From NCBI GenBank assembly GCA_030681895.1, contig JAUXRI010000157.1:1-32825 (forward strand): a stretch of 32,825 nt of DNA, given 5' to 3'. The DNA is from Myxococcales bacterium. GTDB lineage: Bacteria; Myxococcota; Myxococcia; Myxococcales; Myxococcaceae. The position numbers were made by a program, and so were the translations under genes. This document shows, piece after piece, positions 1 through 11,765 of the stretch. The notes under the pieces were generated by a model that saw only the letters and a list, made by a program, of their open reading frames with translations, was not told where the DNA came from and did no database searches. Within the stretch, counting starts at the first letter, position 1. Each line of letters begins with the position of its first letter.

Positions 1-195
1 TCGCTGAGCCGGTTCTTCCTCGATTTCCTGCGTGCGTCAGACATGAGCTTCGTCGACCGTCGCTATCTCGGTCTCACGCCGGCGCAGTACATCGTCGTGG
101 GGCTGTTCGCGGTGGGGGTGTGGCTGGTGACCAGACCGGCGCCCGAGGTGCAGCGGAGCGAGATCGTCGTTCCGCCTGAGCCTGCTCCGGTTTGA
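1..195 (+). CDS. lgt: Prolipoprotein diacylglyceryl transferase, C-terminal fragment
   Basis: This is the last 64 codons of a gene that begins before the window. Lgt moves a diacylglyceryl group from phosphatidylglycerol to the lipobox cysteine of prolipoproteins in the inner membrane. The fragment reads SRFFLDFLRASD, then RRYLGLTPAQY, then a final membrane helix (IVVGLFAVGVWLV) and a short Pro/Glu-rich tail. The R-F-x-x-(D/E)-F-x-R pattern followed by L-G-L-T-x-x-Q just before the last helix is typical of the Lgt C-terminus. The many lipoproteins in this window would be substrates. The call rests only on the C-terminal pattern; the catalytic region is not visible. Confidence 0.8.
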   Translation, partial: SLSRFFLDFLRASDMSFVDRRYLGLTPAQYIVVGLFAVGVWLVTRPAPEVQRSEIVVPPEPAPV

Positions 196-222
196 AGAGA
201 CAACCGGCCGACGCGAACATGA

Positions 223-252
223 TTGACAGGCTGCGATGGAGTGACGTATTCG
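223..252 (+). promoter_or_regulatory. Predicted promoter of tRNA-Lys
   Basis: There is a perfect -35 hexamer TTGACA at 223-228. The best -10 candidate is TATTCG at 247-252, 18 bp downstream, which is weak apart from its first three bases. Transcription would start around 259, a few bases before the mature tRNA 5' end at 266, as expected for a tRNA gene. Confidence 0.55.
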
Positions 253-265
253 CCGCCCGCCTCAC

Positions 266-338
266 GGAAGCGTAGCTCAATTGGCAGAGCAATGGACTCT
301 TAATCCATAGGTTGTCGGTTCGATTCCGACCGCTTTCA
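266..338 (+). tRNA. tRNA-Lys (anticodon CTT)
   Basis: A complete 73-nt cloverleaf can be folded by eye. The acceptor stem is GGAAGCG with CGCTTTC (one G-U pair). The D arm is GCTC/GAGC. The anticodon stem is ATGGA/TCCAT around the loop CTCTTAA, giving anticodon CTT, which reads the lysine codon AAG. The T arm is GTCGG/CCGAC around TTCGATT. The discriminator base is A at 338. The 3' CCA is not encoded, so it would be added after transcription. Confidence 0.95.
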
Positions 339-342
339 CACC

Positions 343-384
343 AGAAGGCCGGCCCTCGAAAGAGTCGCCGGCCTTCTTCCTTTT
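343..384 (+). terminator. Intrinsic terminator-like hairpin after tRNA-Lys
   Basis: AGAAGGCCGGC (343-353) and GCCGGCCTTCT (367-377) form a perfect 11-bp stem with a 13-nt loop, followed by a pyrimidine/T-rich run ending in TTTT at 381-384. It begins 4 bp after the tRNA-Lys discriminator base, so it probably ends that transcript and separates it from tRNA-Leu. Confidence 0.8.
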
Positions 385-391
385 CAGCACT

Positions 392-399
392 GGTAGCAT
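392..399 (+). promoter_or_regulatory. Possible extended -10 element for tRNA-Leu
   Basis: GGTAGCAT, with TAGCAT at 394-399 preceded by TGG, resembles an extended -10. Its start site would fall near 406, just before tRNA-Leu at 414. No good -35 is visible; the expected -35 position lies inside the preceding terminator stem. Weak call. Confidence 0.3.
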
Positions 400-413
400 C
401 GAGCGTGCACCAC

Positions 414-495
414 GGGCAGGTGGCGTAACTGGTAGCCGCGCCGGGCTTAGAATCCGGTTCCGAAAGGAGTGGGGGTTCAAGTCCCCCCTTGCCCA
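414..495 (+). tRNA. tRNA-Leu (anticodon TAG)
   Basis: A complete 82-nt tRNA with a long variable arm, as in class II leucine tRNAs. The acceptor stem is GGGCAGG with CTTGCCC (one G-U pair). The anticodon stem CCGGG/TCCGG encloses loop CTTAGAA, giving anticodon TAG, which decodes CTA. The T arm is GGGGG/CCCCC around TTCAAGT. The discriminator is A at 495 and CCA is not encoded. No terminator is evident between it and the convergent gene that ends at 512. Confidence 0.95.
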
Positions 496-511
496 CACAT
501 CAAACAGGGCG

Positions 512-856
512 TCACACCGGTGAAGCGGGAATCACGCCGAGCAGTACGAGCGCGAGCCAGAGGGCCCCGTTGAGCAGAAGCCCGACCGCGGGAGCGAGGC
601 GGCTCGTCGGCGCGCGAAGGAGCACGCCTCTCAGTCCCAAGAGGGCGCCCACGAAGCTCGTGACCTTGAAGATCGTCGACCACAGCGTTCGGAAGCTCGT
701 GGTTCCGTCGGCGAGCTGAAGGCCTCCGCGCATCACGGGCATGAAGCCCGTCTTGTTCCAGAAAAAGGCGAACAGGCCGACAGTCACTACGAACAGCACG
801 AGGGACGCGACGGCGTATGACTTGCGCACGTCGACTCGGTAGCACACCACGAACAA
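512..856 (-). CDS. Small predicted membrane protein, unknown function
   Basis: Encodes 114 residues with a basic N-terminus (DVRKSY) and three clear hydrophobic segments, near residues 16-33, 61-80 and 89-110. I do not recognise a family. The frame is supported by strong G/C bias at third codon positions and by the membrane-protein composition. The chosen start is a TTG at 856, preceded by GGAG (865-862) with 5-nt spacing. In-frame GTG codons at 850 and 829 are alternatives, the latter starting directly before the first helix. It converges on tRNA-Leu and diverges from tig, sharing a roughly 200-bp upstream region with it. Confidence 0.6.
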   Translation of the reverse strand: MFVVCYRVDVRKSYAVASLVLFVVTVGLFAFFWNKTGFMPVMRGGLQLADGTTSFRTLWSTIFKVTSFVGALLGLRGVLLRAPTSRLAPAVGLLLNGALWLALVLLGVIPASPV

Positions 857-1000
857 GCTCGCTCCGAGGCTGAAGTGCCTCTCACAGAGGGGTCAAGTGC
901 CCAGGTCGCACTGCCTCGACGGCTGGTTCCCGCCCATTTGCGCGATGTGCGCGGCGGCGCGGCGCGAGATGGTTCGTCGGTGTTCGGTGCGTCCTCCTCG

Positions 1001-1029
1001 TTGACCCGCTCCACTCGCTCCCCTAAAGG
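1001..1029 (+). promoter_or_regulatory. Predicted sigma-70-type promoter of tig
   Basis: TTGACC at 1001-1006 and TAAAGG at 1024-1029 are separated by 17 bp. The predicted start near 1036 leaves a leader of about 28 nt before the tig ATG at 1064, with a GAGGAA ribosome-binding site at 1052-1057. The rest of 857-1000 shows no gene I can support. Confidence 0.55.
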
Positions 1030-1063
1030 CGCCGGGTTCGTCTTTTTCCCCGAGGAAGCACGC

Positions 1064-2338
1064 ATGAAGGTTCAGGTCGAGTCGGTGTCATCCATCGAGA
1101 AGCGGCTGTCGATTGAAGTCGACGCACAGGTCGTCAACCGCGAGCTCACGCAGGCCTACGCCACGCTCGCGCAGCAGGTGAAGATCCCCGGCTTCCGCCC
1201 GGGTCGCGTGCCGCGTCGCATCCTCGAGCAGAAGTACAAGAACGAGGTCGAAGCCGACGTCGTTCGCCGCGTGCAAGCCCAGGCCACCGTCGACGCCATC
1301 AAGGCCAACGACGTGAAGGCCGTGGGCGAGCCGCACTACGCCGGCGGCAAGCTGGTGCCGAACGCGACGTACGCGTTCACCGCGCGGTTCGAGGTCAAGC
1401 CCGAGCTCACCGTGAAGGAGTTCAAGGGCCTCTCGCTCAAGAAGCAGGACGCGACGATCGACGACGCGAAGGTGACGGAGCAGATCGATCGCCTGCGCGA
1501 GTCGCGCTCGACGCTCGAGACCGTCGCTGGCCGTGACGTGGCGAAGCTCGGCGACATGGCCGTGATCGACTTCGACGCGACCAAGGGCGGCGAGGCGTTC
1601 CCCGGCAACACCGGCCGCAACGTCACTGTCGAGGTCGCCGCAGGCGAACTCGTCGAAGGCAACCTGCCGCAGCTCGACGGCATGAAGGTCGGCGAGCAGA
1701 AGACGTTCGACTACGCGTTCCCCGCCGACTACCGCGTCGCGGAAGTGAAGGGCCAGACGGCCAGCTTCACCGCCACGCTGAAGGAGCTCAAGGAGCGCAA
1801 GCTGCCCGAGCTCAACGACGAGTTCGCCAAGAGCCAGGGCTCGGACACCGTCGACTCGCTGAAGGCCAAGGTGAAGAGCGATCTCGAGCGCGGCGCGAAG
1901 AACCGCGTCGAGACCGAGGCGCGTGAAGAGCTGCTCAAGGCGCTCATCGAGAAGAACCCGTTCGAGTGCCCGGCGTCGATGATCGATCGTGGCGTCGACT
2001 TCATGCTCGACGGCGCGCTGCAGTCGCTGATGCGCTCTGGCGTCGACCCGCGAATGCTCAACCTCGACTGGGGCAAGCTGCGCAGCGAGATGCGGCCGCG
2101 CGCCGAGGTCGAAGTCCGTGGATCCATGCTGCTCGAGGCGCTCGGCACCACTGAGAACCTCACTGCTGGCGACGCCGACCTCGAGGCGAAGTACGAGGAG
2201 ATCTCGAAAGAGACCGGCATGCCGGCCGCGCAGGTGAAGGCCCGCTACGTCGCGCCCGAGGCGCAGGACAGCCTCAAGACGCGCATCATCGAAGAGAAGG
2301 CGATGGCGCTCGTTCGCCAGCACGCCACCTGGAGCTGA
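1064..2338 (+). CDS. tig: Trigger factor (ribosome-associated chaperone and peptidyl-prolyl isomerase)
   Basis: Encodes 424 residues, close to the usual 430. Trigger factor binds the ribosome at the exit tunnel and shields nascent chains. The N-terminal ribosome-binding domain carries the signature GFRPGRVP at residues 43-50. An FKBP-like isomerase domain follows (about 155-242, beginning [10 protein letters not shown]). The rest is the helical C-terminal chaperone domain, from about ELNDEFAK (249). The reading frame stays open upstream to 875, but the ATG at 1064 is chosen because it has GAGGAA 6 nt upstream and matches the family N-terminus (MKVQVES). It is first in the tig-clpP-clpX-lon order found in many bacteria, 26 bp ahead of clpP. 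Confidence 0.95.
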   Translation: MKVQVESVSSIEKRLSIEVDAQVVNRELTQAYATLAQQVKIPGFRPGRVPRRILEQKYKNEVEADVVRRVQAQATVDAIKANDVKAVGEPHYAGGKLVPNATYAFTARFEVKPELTVKEFKGLSLKKQDATIDDAKVTEQIDRLRESRSTLETVAGRDVAKLGDMAVIDFDATKGGEAFPGNTGRNVTVEVAAGELVEGNLPQLDGMKVGEQKTFDYAFPADYRVAEVKGQTASFTATLKELKERKLPELNDEFAKSQGSDTVDSLKAKVKSDLERGAKNRVETEAREELLKALIEKNPFECPASMIDRGVDFMLDGALQSLMRSGVDPRMLNLDWGKLRSEMRPRAEVEVRGSMLLEALGTTENLTAGDADLEAKYEEISKETGMPAAQVKARYVAPEAQDSLKTRIIEEKAMALVRQHATWS

Positions 2339-2364
2339 CCCCGCAGTCCACCCCGAGGAACGCC

Positions 2365-2982
2365 ATGCCCTACATGCCTGTCCCCTACGTCGTCGAGCAG
2401 ACCCACCGTGGCGAGCGGTCGTACGACATCTACAGCCGCCTGCTGAAGGACCGGATCATCATGATGGGCACGGAGATCGATGACGACGTGGCGAACGTCA
2501 TCATCGCGCAGCTGCTGTTCCTCGAGTCGGAGGACCCGGACAAGGACATCAGCATCTACATCAACTCGCCCGGCGGCTCGGTGACGGCCGGTCTCGCGAT
2601 CTACGACACCATGCAATACGTGAAGCCGCAGGTGTCGACGATCTGCATCGGGCAGGCGGCGTCGATGGGCGCGGTGCTCCTCGGCGCGGGCGCGAAGGGC
2701 AAGCGGTTCGCCCTGCCCAACGCGCGCGTGATGATTCACCAGCCCCTCGGCGGTGCGCGCGGTCAGTCGAAGGACATGGAGATTCAGGTCGCCGAGATGG
2801 TCCGCCTGCGCAAGGCGCTCTACGACATCCTCGGGAAGGCGACGGGCCACACCTACGAGCGCATCGAGCAGGACTGCGACCGTGACTTCTTCATGAGCGG
2901 CCTCGAGGCCAAGCAGTACGGCCTCATCGACGAGGTGATGGAGAAGAAGAAGCCGGCGCCGCCGACGACCGAGAAGAAGTAA
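2365..2982 (+). CDS. clpP: ATP-dependent Clp protease proteolytic subunit
   Basis: Encodes 205 residues, normal length for the tetradecameric serine peptidase that works with ClpX or ClpA. The triad is visible: Ser100 in GQAASMGA, His125 in MIHQPLGG and Asp174 in DCDRDFFM. The substrate-binding strand INSPGGSV is at residues 66-73. The start is supported by GAGGAA at 2355-2360. The C-terminus is a charged tail, [13 protein letters not shown]. It follows tig by 26 bp, so the two are probably cotranscribed. Unusually, clpX is not next: a 1.5-kb Cys-rich lipoprotein gene lies between them. Confidence 0.97.
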   Translation: MPYMPVPYVVEQTHRGERSYDIYSRLLKDRIIMMGTEIDDDVANVIIAQLLFLESEDPDKDISIYINSPGGSVTAGLAIYDTMQYVKPQVSTICIGQAASMGAVLLGAGAKGKRFALPNARVMIHQPLGGARGQSKDMEIQVAEMVRLRKALYDILGKATGHTYERIEQDCDRDFFMSGLEAKQYGLIDEVMEKKKPAPPTTEKK

Positions 2983-2998
2983 GTCCGTTTCAAAATGC

Positions 2999-3022
2999 CC
3001 GGTGGGTGCTCCCACTCACCGG
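2999..3022 (+). other. Strong hairpin between clpP and the following lipoprotein gene
   Basis: CCGGTGGGTG (2999-3008) pairs with CACTCACCGG (3013-3022, one G-U pair), giving a 10-bp stem with a 4-nt loop. It starts 16 bp after the clpP stop and ends 2 bp before the ATG at 3025. There is no downstream T-run, so it is not a normal plus-strand intrinsic terminator. It could be an mRNA processing or stability element, or could lower translation of the next gene. Confidence 0.45.
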
Positions 3023-3024
3023 TC

Positions 3025-4569
3025 ATGAACGTCGAAACCCCGAAGAACCTGGTGTGCGGTGCCCTCGTGTCGGGCCTGCGCGCCCCCGTCGTCCTGCTCT
3101 CCATCGCGCTGGTGCTCTCGAGCGGGTGTGGCCCCTCGTTCCGCGACTCGTGTCAGGCCTCGTGCTCGGGCTGTTGTGACGCGATGGATCGCTGTCAGGT
3201 CGGCACGTTCCGCGAAGCGTGTGGCATTGCCGGTCAGGCGTGCTCGACGTGTCAAAGCGATCAGACGTGCACCGTGGGCGTGTGCGCAGGGCGGGGAAAC
3301 CCAGGGCCGGCTCCATCGGCAGGTGGCGGTGCTGCGGGCGGCACCCAATCGATGGCTGGAGGCGCAGCCGGGGGCATGCGGGCCGGTGGTTCGGCTGGTG
3401 GCGGCGTGGCTCCGACGGGGTCGCGCTGTGCCGGCACGACGGTCGAGTGCAACGGCGCGTGTGTCGACCTCGGCACCGATGAGAGCCACTGCGGCCGCTG
3501 CGGCACCCAGTGTGGGGCTGGTCTGGTGTGCAGCTCGGGACGTTGTGAAGCGCTTCCGACCGACTGCCTGGCGAAGCAGTGCCCAGCCGACTTCGGGTGC
3601 GATCCCGAGTCGCGCACTTGCACCCGCGGGTGTTTCTCGAACGCCGACTGCCGCGCGACCGGCGCGACCTGCCAGGCGGGGAGCTGCCGGTGCTCGGGTG
3701 GCGGGACGACGTGTGGAGGGGCCTGCTGGTACTCGACGTGCTCGTGCCCCAGTGGCTCCGAAGGTCACCCCACGCTCGGCTGTATCGACGTCGACGAGTG
3801 TGCACGCGGAACGCAGCGCTGCGGGGCCAACGAGGTGTGCCGCAACGAAAGCCCCGGCGCGACGTGTGACTGTGCGACCGGCTTCAGGCGGGTCGGCTCG
3901 GAGTGCGTGGTCGATGCGTGCGCGACGAACAATGGCGGGTGCCACCCTCAGGCGACCTGCGATCAATTCACGGCCTCGCAGGTGTCGTGTCAGTGCCCGT
4001 TCGATCTGATCGGTGACGGGCGGACCTGTTCTCCGACCTGCACGTCTCAGGGCGCGTGCAGCGATCCGGCCCTGGCCTGCTACCCGAGCCCGTCGAGCTA
4101 TCGCGGCGTCTGCGAGCGGCCGGGCGTCGGCGTGGCGGGTGACATCTGCGCGACGAACGCCGACTGCAGCCGCGGCACCCGATGCGAGCGCCGGACGGGA
4201 AGCTCGATTGGCTTCTGTGCGCGCCTCTGCGCCACTGCGTCGTGCGGTGCTGGCGAGACGTGTGCCTCGAGCAGCGGCGCCCAGGTCTGCCTCAAGCTGA
4301 ACGGCCAGCCATGCGATCTGCTCAAGCAGGAGTGCTCTGGAGGCTGCTACGCGACCACCAACGGTGCGATGTGCGCGAGCGAGGGCTGGTCGTCGACTGG
4401 TGCCAGCTGTGCGGCGGCCAACAGCTGCGCGGCTGGGCTGACCTGTCTGGCGCCCGGCGGCAGCATGAACTTCACCTGCACGGCCATTTGCGACCCGAAC
4501 GCTCCGGCCTGTTCGAGCGGGGCCTGCCAACCGCTGGGCGGCTTCCCAGGCGTTGGCGTCTGCGGGTAG
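3025..4569 (+). CDS. Cys-rich EGF-domain lipoprotein
   Basis: Encodes about 514 residues. A hydrophobic segment (PVVLLSIALVLS) ends in LSSGC, a lipobox-like site with the acylated Cys near residue 35. A Cys-rich module follows (36-88), then a Gly/Ala linker (about 91-130) and many CxxxxxC-type modules. These include a calcium-binding-EGF-like unit starting IDVDECARG (254-294) and a second EGF-like unit (296-335). The protein should be exported, lipid-anchored and rich in disulfides. No catalytic motif is seen; adhesion or surface recognition is only inference. The ATG at 3025 follows a hairpin; a GTG at 3067 would give a more standard short signal peptide. It sits between clpP and clpX, which is unusual. 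Confidence 0.8.
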   Translation: MNVETPKNLVCGALVSGLRAPVVLLSIALVLSSGCGPSFRDSCQASCSGCCDAMDRCQVGTFREACGIAGQACSTCQSDQTCTVGVCAGRGNPGPAPSAGGGAAGGTQSMAGGAAGGMRAGGSAGGGVAPTGSRCAGTTVECNGACVDLGTDESHCGRCGTQCGAGLVCSSGRCEALPTDCLAKQCPADFGCDPESRTCTRGCFSNADCRATGATCQAGSCRCSGGGTTCGGACWYSTCSCPSGSEGHPTLGCIDVDECARGTQRCGANEVCRNESPGATCDCATGFRRVGSECVVDACATNNGGCHPQATCDQFTASQVSCQCPFDLIGDGRTCSPTCTSQGACSDPALACYPSPSSYRGVCERPGVGVAGDICATNADCSRGTRCERRTGSSIGFCARLCATASCGAGETCASSSGAQVCLKLNGQPCDLLKQECSGGCYATTNGAMCASEGWSSTGASCAAANSCAAGLTCLAPGGSMNFTCTAICDPNAPACSSGACQPLGGFPGVGVCG

Positions 4570-4571
4570 CC

Positions 4572-4587
4572 CGTCAGGTTGCTGACG
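4572..4587 (+). other. Short hairpin after the EGF lipoprotein gene
   Basis: CGTCAG and CTGACG form a 6-bp stem around a GTTG loop, 3 bp after the stop codon at 4569. There is no T-run, so termination is doubtful. The remaining 66 bp before clpX show no convincing promoter. Confidence 0.25.
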
Positions 4588-4653
4588 CCCTGCTCAGCCG
4601 GCTCGGTGCATCGCTCGCACATGAGGGAAACCCCGGTTAGGGTTAACGCAGTC

Positions 4654-5930
<1,277 letters not shown>

Positions 5931-5934
<4 letters not shown>

Positions 5935-6719
5935 GGTCGCGTTGGTGGGTCCTGATGTTCCTCTCGTGCGCGCATGCTCCCGTCACCTCGGAGCCGCGCG
6001 TCGTCGAGGTGATGCTTCAGCACGTGAAGCGCGACGGCCCGAACCACCGGCACATGCTGCGGCTGGCGAAGCTGTCGGCGCGGCTGGCGAAGGCCGAGGG
6101 CGCTGACGGACGGATCGTCGAGGCGGCCGCGCTGCTCCACGACGCGACGAAAGAGGACGGGCAGGGCGGTGGGTACGAGCGGTTCTGTACCCACCATCTC
6201 CAGGCGGCGGCGTTGGCGAGGCAGACGCTGCCGGGGCTCGGCTTCTCGCCGTCGGACACCGAGCGCGTGGCCTCTGCCATCGAGCAGCACATGGGCCCGC
6301 TGGGCGCCAACGACGAGTTCCACGCGCCGCGTTTCATGAGCGGGTTCTGCAAGCGCGAGTTCCCGCGGCCGGCGACGATCGAGGCGAAGGTGCTGTTCGA
6401 TCTCGACATGCTCGATCTGATGACCGTCGATGGCGTGGTGAAGGTGGTGACGTTGCGGCAGCACAACGCCGAGTTCGCGAAGGAGCCGGTCCGCGACTCC
6501 GCGCTGACGGGAACGGACTCTGCCTGGAAGTCGGTGGTCGATGCGCGCCAGGTGCTGCTGACGACGACGGGACAGCGGTGCGGTGACGAGGTGCAGCGCC
6601 ACACGCGTGCGTTCCTCGAACAGGTGCCGTTCGAGACGGTGACGACGGTCGAGGCGTTCGAGCAGGCAGCGCGCTCGTGGCTCGCGATGCATGCGCTTCC
6701 TCCCTGCGTCACGCCCTGA
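5931..6719 (+). CDS. HD-domain protein, possible lipoprotein
   Basis: Encodes 262 residues with an HD phosphohydrolase fold. Candidate metal ligands are His41, the doublet His70-Asp71 in ALLHDATKE, His88/His89, His120 in EQHMG, and an Asp in FDLDMLD (157-161). HD proteins hydrolyse phosphate esters or nucleotides; the substrate here is unknown. The GTG start at 5931 overlaps the clpX stop, suggesting translational coupling. From that start the N-terminus is [12 protein letters not shown], which could be a very short lipoprotein signal with Cys13, although a Phe at -3 is not ideal. An ATG at 5955 would remove the basic region. A cytoplasmic location therefore cannot be excluded. Confidence 0.7.
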
Positions 6720-6765
6720 CGTGTTTTCTCGACCCGCCCCGTCTGCGGGCGTTACACCGCCGCTC

Positions 6766-8967
6766 ATGCGACGACTGCTCGTTGTCTGCCTGTTCTCTCT
6801 CAGCTGTGCCTCGACGCAGGACGCCGTGAAGCCCGAGCCCATCGTGGGTGTGGCGATGCAACGCGACGCAGGCGTTCCCACTCCCCCGGAGCCGAAGAAG
6901 CCCATGGTGCCGCCGACTCGTACGCAGGTCATCAACGACATGGTCCACGGGCTGACGCTCAAGGATCCGTACCGCTGGCTCGAAGACGAGAAGGCGCCCG
7001 AGGTGCAGGCGTGGATGAAGGCTCAGGACGACTTCGCCCGCACCAACCTGCGCGCGCTGCCGGGGCTCGAGTGGCTCAAGCAGCGCTACACCGAACTCTA
7101 TTACCTGGACGCGATCAGCATCCCCATCAAGCGGGGCGGCCGTATGTTCTACACGCGGCAGAAGAAGGACAAAGAGAAGGCCGTCGTCTACTGGCGCGAC
7201 GTGAAGGGCGAGGAGCATGTGCTGCTCGACCCGAACGCGTGGTCCAACGACAACACGGTCTCCCTGGGCACCTGGGCGCCCTCGTGGGACGGCAAGAAGG
7301 TCGTCTTCGCCGAGAAGCCCAACGCGGCCGATGAAGCGACGCTCCACGTGCTCGACGTCGACTCGGGTGAACGCTCGAAGGTCGACGTGATCCCCGGTGG
7401 CAAGTACGCGAGCCCCTCGTGGCTGCCTGACTCGAAGTCGTTCATCTACGAGTGGCTGCCCACCGACGAGAAGATCCCCGTCTCGGAGCGGCCCGGCTTC
7501 TGCGAGGTGCGCAAGCACGTGCTCGGGCAGGACCCCGCGAAGGACGAGCAGCTCCACCCGCGCACTGGCGACGCCAAGACGTTCATCGGTGGCCAGGTGT
7601 CTCGCGACGGCAAGTGGCTCTTCGTCTCGATCATGCGCGGCTGGAACGAGAACGACGTGTTCTTCAAGAAGGCCGGCGTCGACAAGGAGTGGCGCCTGCT
7701 CGTGAAGGGCAAGGACGCGAAGTACGGCGTCGACGCGTGGAAAGACGTCTTCTACGTCTTCACCGACGAGGGCGCGCCCAACAAGCGCCTCTTCACCGTC
7801 GACCCGAAGAAGCCCGAGCGCGCGAACTGGAAGGAGCTGATCGCCGAAGACAAGGACGCCGCGCGTGAGTCGTTCGCCATCGTCGGCGGCCACTTCGCCA
7901 TCGGCGCGCTCAAGAAGGCCGTCAGCGTCGTCGAGGTGTTCGACTTCAAGGGCAAGAAGGTGCGCACGGTCGAGCTCCCGGGCCTGGGCACCGCGTCGAA
8001 CATCGTCGGCAACGAAGACGACGACGAGGCCTACTACGCGTTCTCGAGCTTCACGATGCCGCGGCAGGTGTTCAAGACCAGCGTGAAGACGGGCAAGAGC
8101 GAGCTGTGGGCCTCGGTCGAGGTGCCCGTCGACCCGACGAAGTTCGAGGTGCGCCAGGTCTTCTACCCATCGAAAGATGGCACGCAGATCTCGATGTTCA
8201 TCGTCGCGCGTAAAGATGTCGTGCTCGACGGCAACAACCCGGTGCTCCTCTACGGCTACGGCGGCTTCGACATCAGCCTCACCAGCGCGTTCACCTCGTT
8301 CATCTACCCGTGGCTCGAGGCGGGCGGCGTGTACGCCGTGCCCAACCTGCGCGGCGGCGGTGAGTACGGCAAGGCGTGGCACGACGCAGGGAAGGGCGCG
8401 AACAAGCAGAACGTGTTCGACGACTTCGCCGGCGCGGCCGAGTACCTGGTGAAGGCGAAGTGGACGACGCCGAAGCGGCTGGCGATTCGTGGCGGCTCCA
8501 ACGGCGGGCTGCTGGTCGGCACCGCGATGACCCAACGCCCGGAGCTCTACGGCGCCGTCATCTGTGCGGTGCCGCTGCTCGACATGGTGCGGTACCACCT
8601 CTACGGCTCGGGCAAGACGTGGATCCCCGAGTACGGAGACCCCGAGAAGGCCGACGAGCTCAAGGTGCTGGCGGCGTACTCGCCGTACCACCACGTCGCG
8701 GAGCACGGCACGTACCCGGCGTTGCTCATGATGTCGGCCGATCACGACGATCGCGTCGACCCGTTCCACGCGCGCAAGTTCGTCGCGATGGTGCAGGGCA
8801 TGACGAAGGGGCAGGGCACCTCGTGGCTGCGCATCGAGATGCACGCAGGCCACGGCGGCGCCGATCAGGTGGCCAAGTCGATCGAGTCGTCCGTCGACCA
8901 GCTCGCGTTCCTGTTCTCGACGCTCGGTGTCACCCCGCCATCTGTCTCGGCCGTTAAGTCGAACTGA
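6766..8967 (+). CDS. Prolyl oligopeptidase (S9A family), predicted lipoprotein
   Basis: Encodes 733 residues. The family cleaves short peptides after proline. The N-terminus [14 protein letters not shown] looks like a lipoprotein signal with acylated Cys14, so the enzyme is probably exported, unlike the cytoplasmic animal enzyme. The S9A entry motif KDPYRWLED is near residue 67, a beta-propeller region follows, and then the alpha/beta-hydrolase domain. The triad is Ser578 in RGGSNGGLL, Asp661 in ADHDDRVDP and His696 in HAGHGG. The ATG at 6766 is preferred over upstream in-frame codons from 6691 because it begins the signal peptide. It lies 46 bp after the HD gene and 51 bp before lon. A role in digesting peptides for nutrition fits a predatory bacterium but is inference. 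Confidence 0.92.
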   Translation: MRRLLVVCLFSLSCASTQDAVKPEPIVGVAMQRDAGVPTPPEPKKPMVPPTRTQVINDMVHGLTLKDPYRWLEDEKAPEVQAWMKAQDDFARTNLRALPGLEWLKQRYTELYYLDAISIPIKRGGRMFYTRQKKDKEKAVVYWRDVKGEEHVLLDPNAWSNDNTVSLGTWAPSWDGKKVVFAEKPNAADEATLHVLDVDSGERSKVDVIPGGKYASPSWLPDSKSFIYEWLPTDEKIPVSERPGFCEVRKHVLGQDPAKDEQLHPRTGDAKTFIGGQVSRDGKWLFVSIMRGWNENDVFFKKAGVDKEWRLLVKGKDAKYGVDAWKDVFYVFTDEGAPNKRLFTVDPKKPERANWKELIAEDKDAARESFAIVGGHFAIGALKKAVSVVEVFDFKGKKVRTVELPGLGTASNIVGNEDDDEAYYAFSSFTMPRQVFKTSVKTGKSELWASVEVPVDPTKFEVRQVFYPSKDGTQISMFIVARKDVVLDGNNPVLLYGYGGFDISLTSAFTSFIYPWLEAGGVYAVPNLRGGGEYGKAWHDAGKGANKQNVFDDFAGAAEYLVKAKWTTPKRLAIRGGSNGGLLVGTAMTQRPELYGAVICAVPLLDMVRYHLYGSGKTWIPEYGDPEKADELKVLAAYSPYHHVAEHGTYPALLMMSADHDDRVDPFHARKFVAMVQGMTKGQGTSWLRIEMHAGHGGADQVAKSIESSVDQLAFLFSTLGVTPPSVSAVKSN

Positions 8968-9018
8968 CGAAGGCGACGGGTTAGAAGGCCACTTGAAGAC
9001 GTACACCCTGGAGACGAC

Positions 9019-11387
<2,369 letters not shown>

Positions 11388-11388
<1 letters not shown>

Positions 11389-11732
11389 TGAACGCGCTCC
11401 AGCGGTACGGCCGCTTCATTCTGCCAGCGCTGATCGCCGTGACCCTGCTGACGTGGGTGTTGGCGCCGTCAAAGGTGAAGCGCATTCACGGGCCCTGCCT
11501 CGTGCACGGCGACTGTCACTCGTCGGAGCGGTGTCTCGTGAAGCCCGCAGCCGATGGGTTCGCCACCGCGGGCGAGTGTGTCGACCCCTGTACGGACGAC
11601 CTGCAGTGCCCCGCCCAGCAGCGCTGTGCGCCCTTGTTCGAGGCCGGTCAGTACTGGACGCCGCCAGGCGCGAAGGGCCGAACGCCAGCCGTCGGCGCCT
11701 GCCTGCCCGGAGTGCGTGACGAGGCGGGTTGA
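11388..11732 (+). CDS. Small membrane-anchored Cys-rich protein, unknown
   Basis: Encodes 114 residues. A hydrophobic segment near residues 11-26 (ILPALIAVTLLTWVLA) follows a short basic start, and the rest contains eight cysteines, including HGPC, HGDC, SERC, GECVDPC, LQC and RC. The pattern resembles the C-x(5-6)-C modules of the EGF-type lipoprotein upstream. It probably sits in the envelope with four disulfides. Its ATG overlaps the lon stop (TGATG), so it should be cotranslated with lon. No known family is recognised. Confidence 0.7.
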
Positions 11733-11765
11733 CGCGGGCCGAAGTGTGCGACGCTCCCGACCCTC

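Noticed and set aside
3016..4530. 504-codon minus-strand open frame opposite the Cys-rich lipoprotein
   Set aside because: It is Ala/Arg-rich without domains. The plus frame has a signal peptide, regular Cys modules and EGF units.
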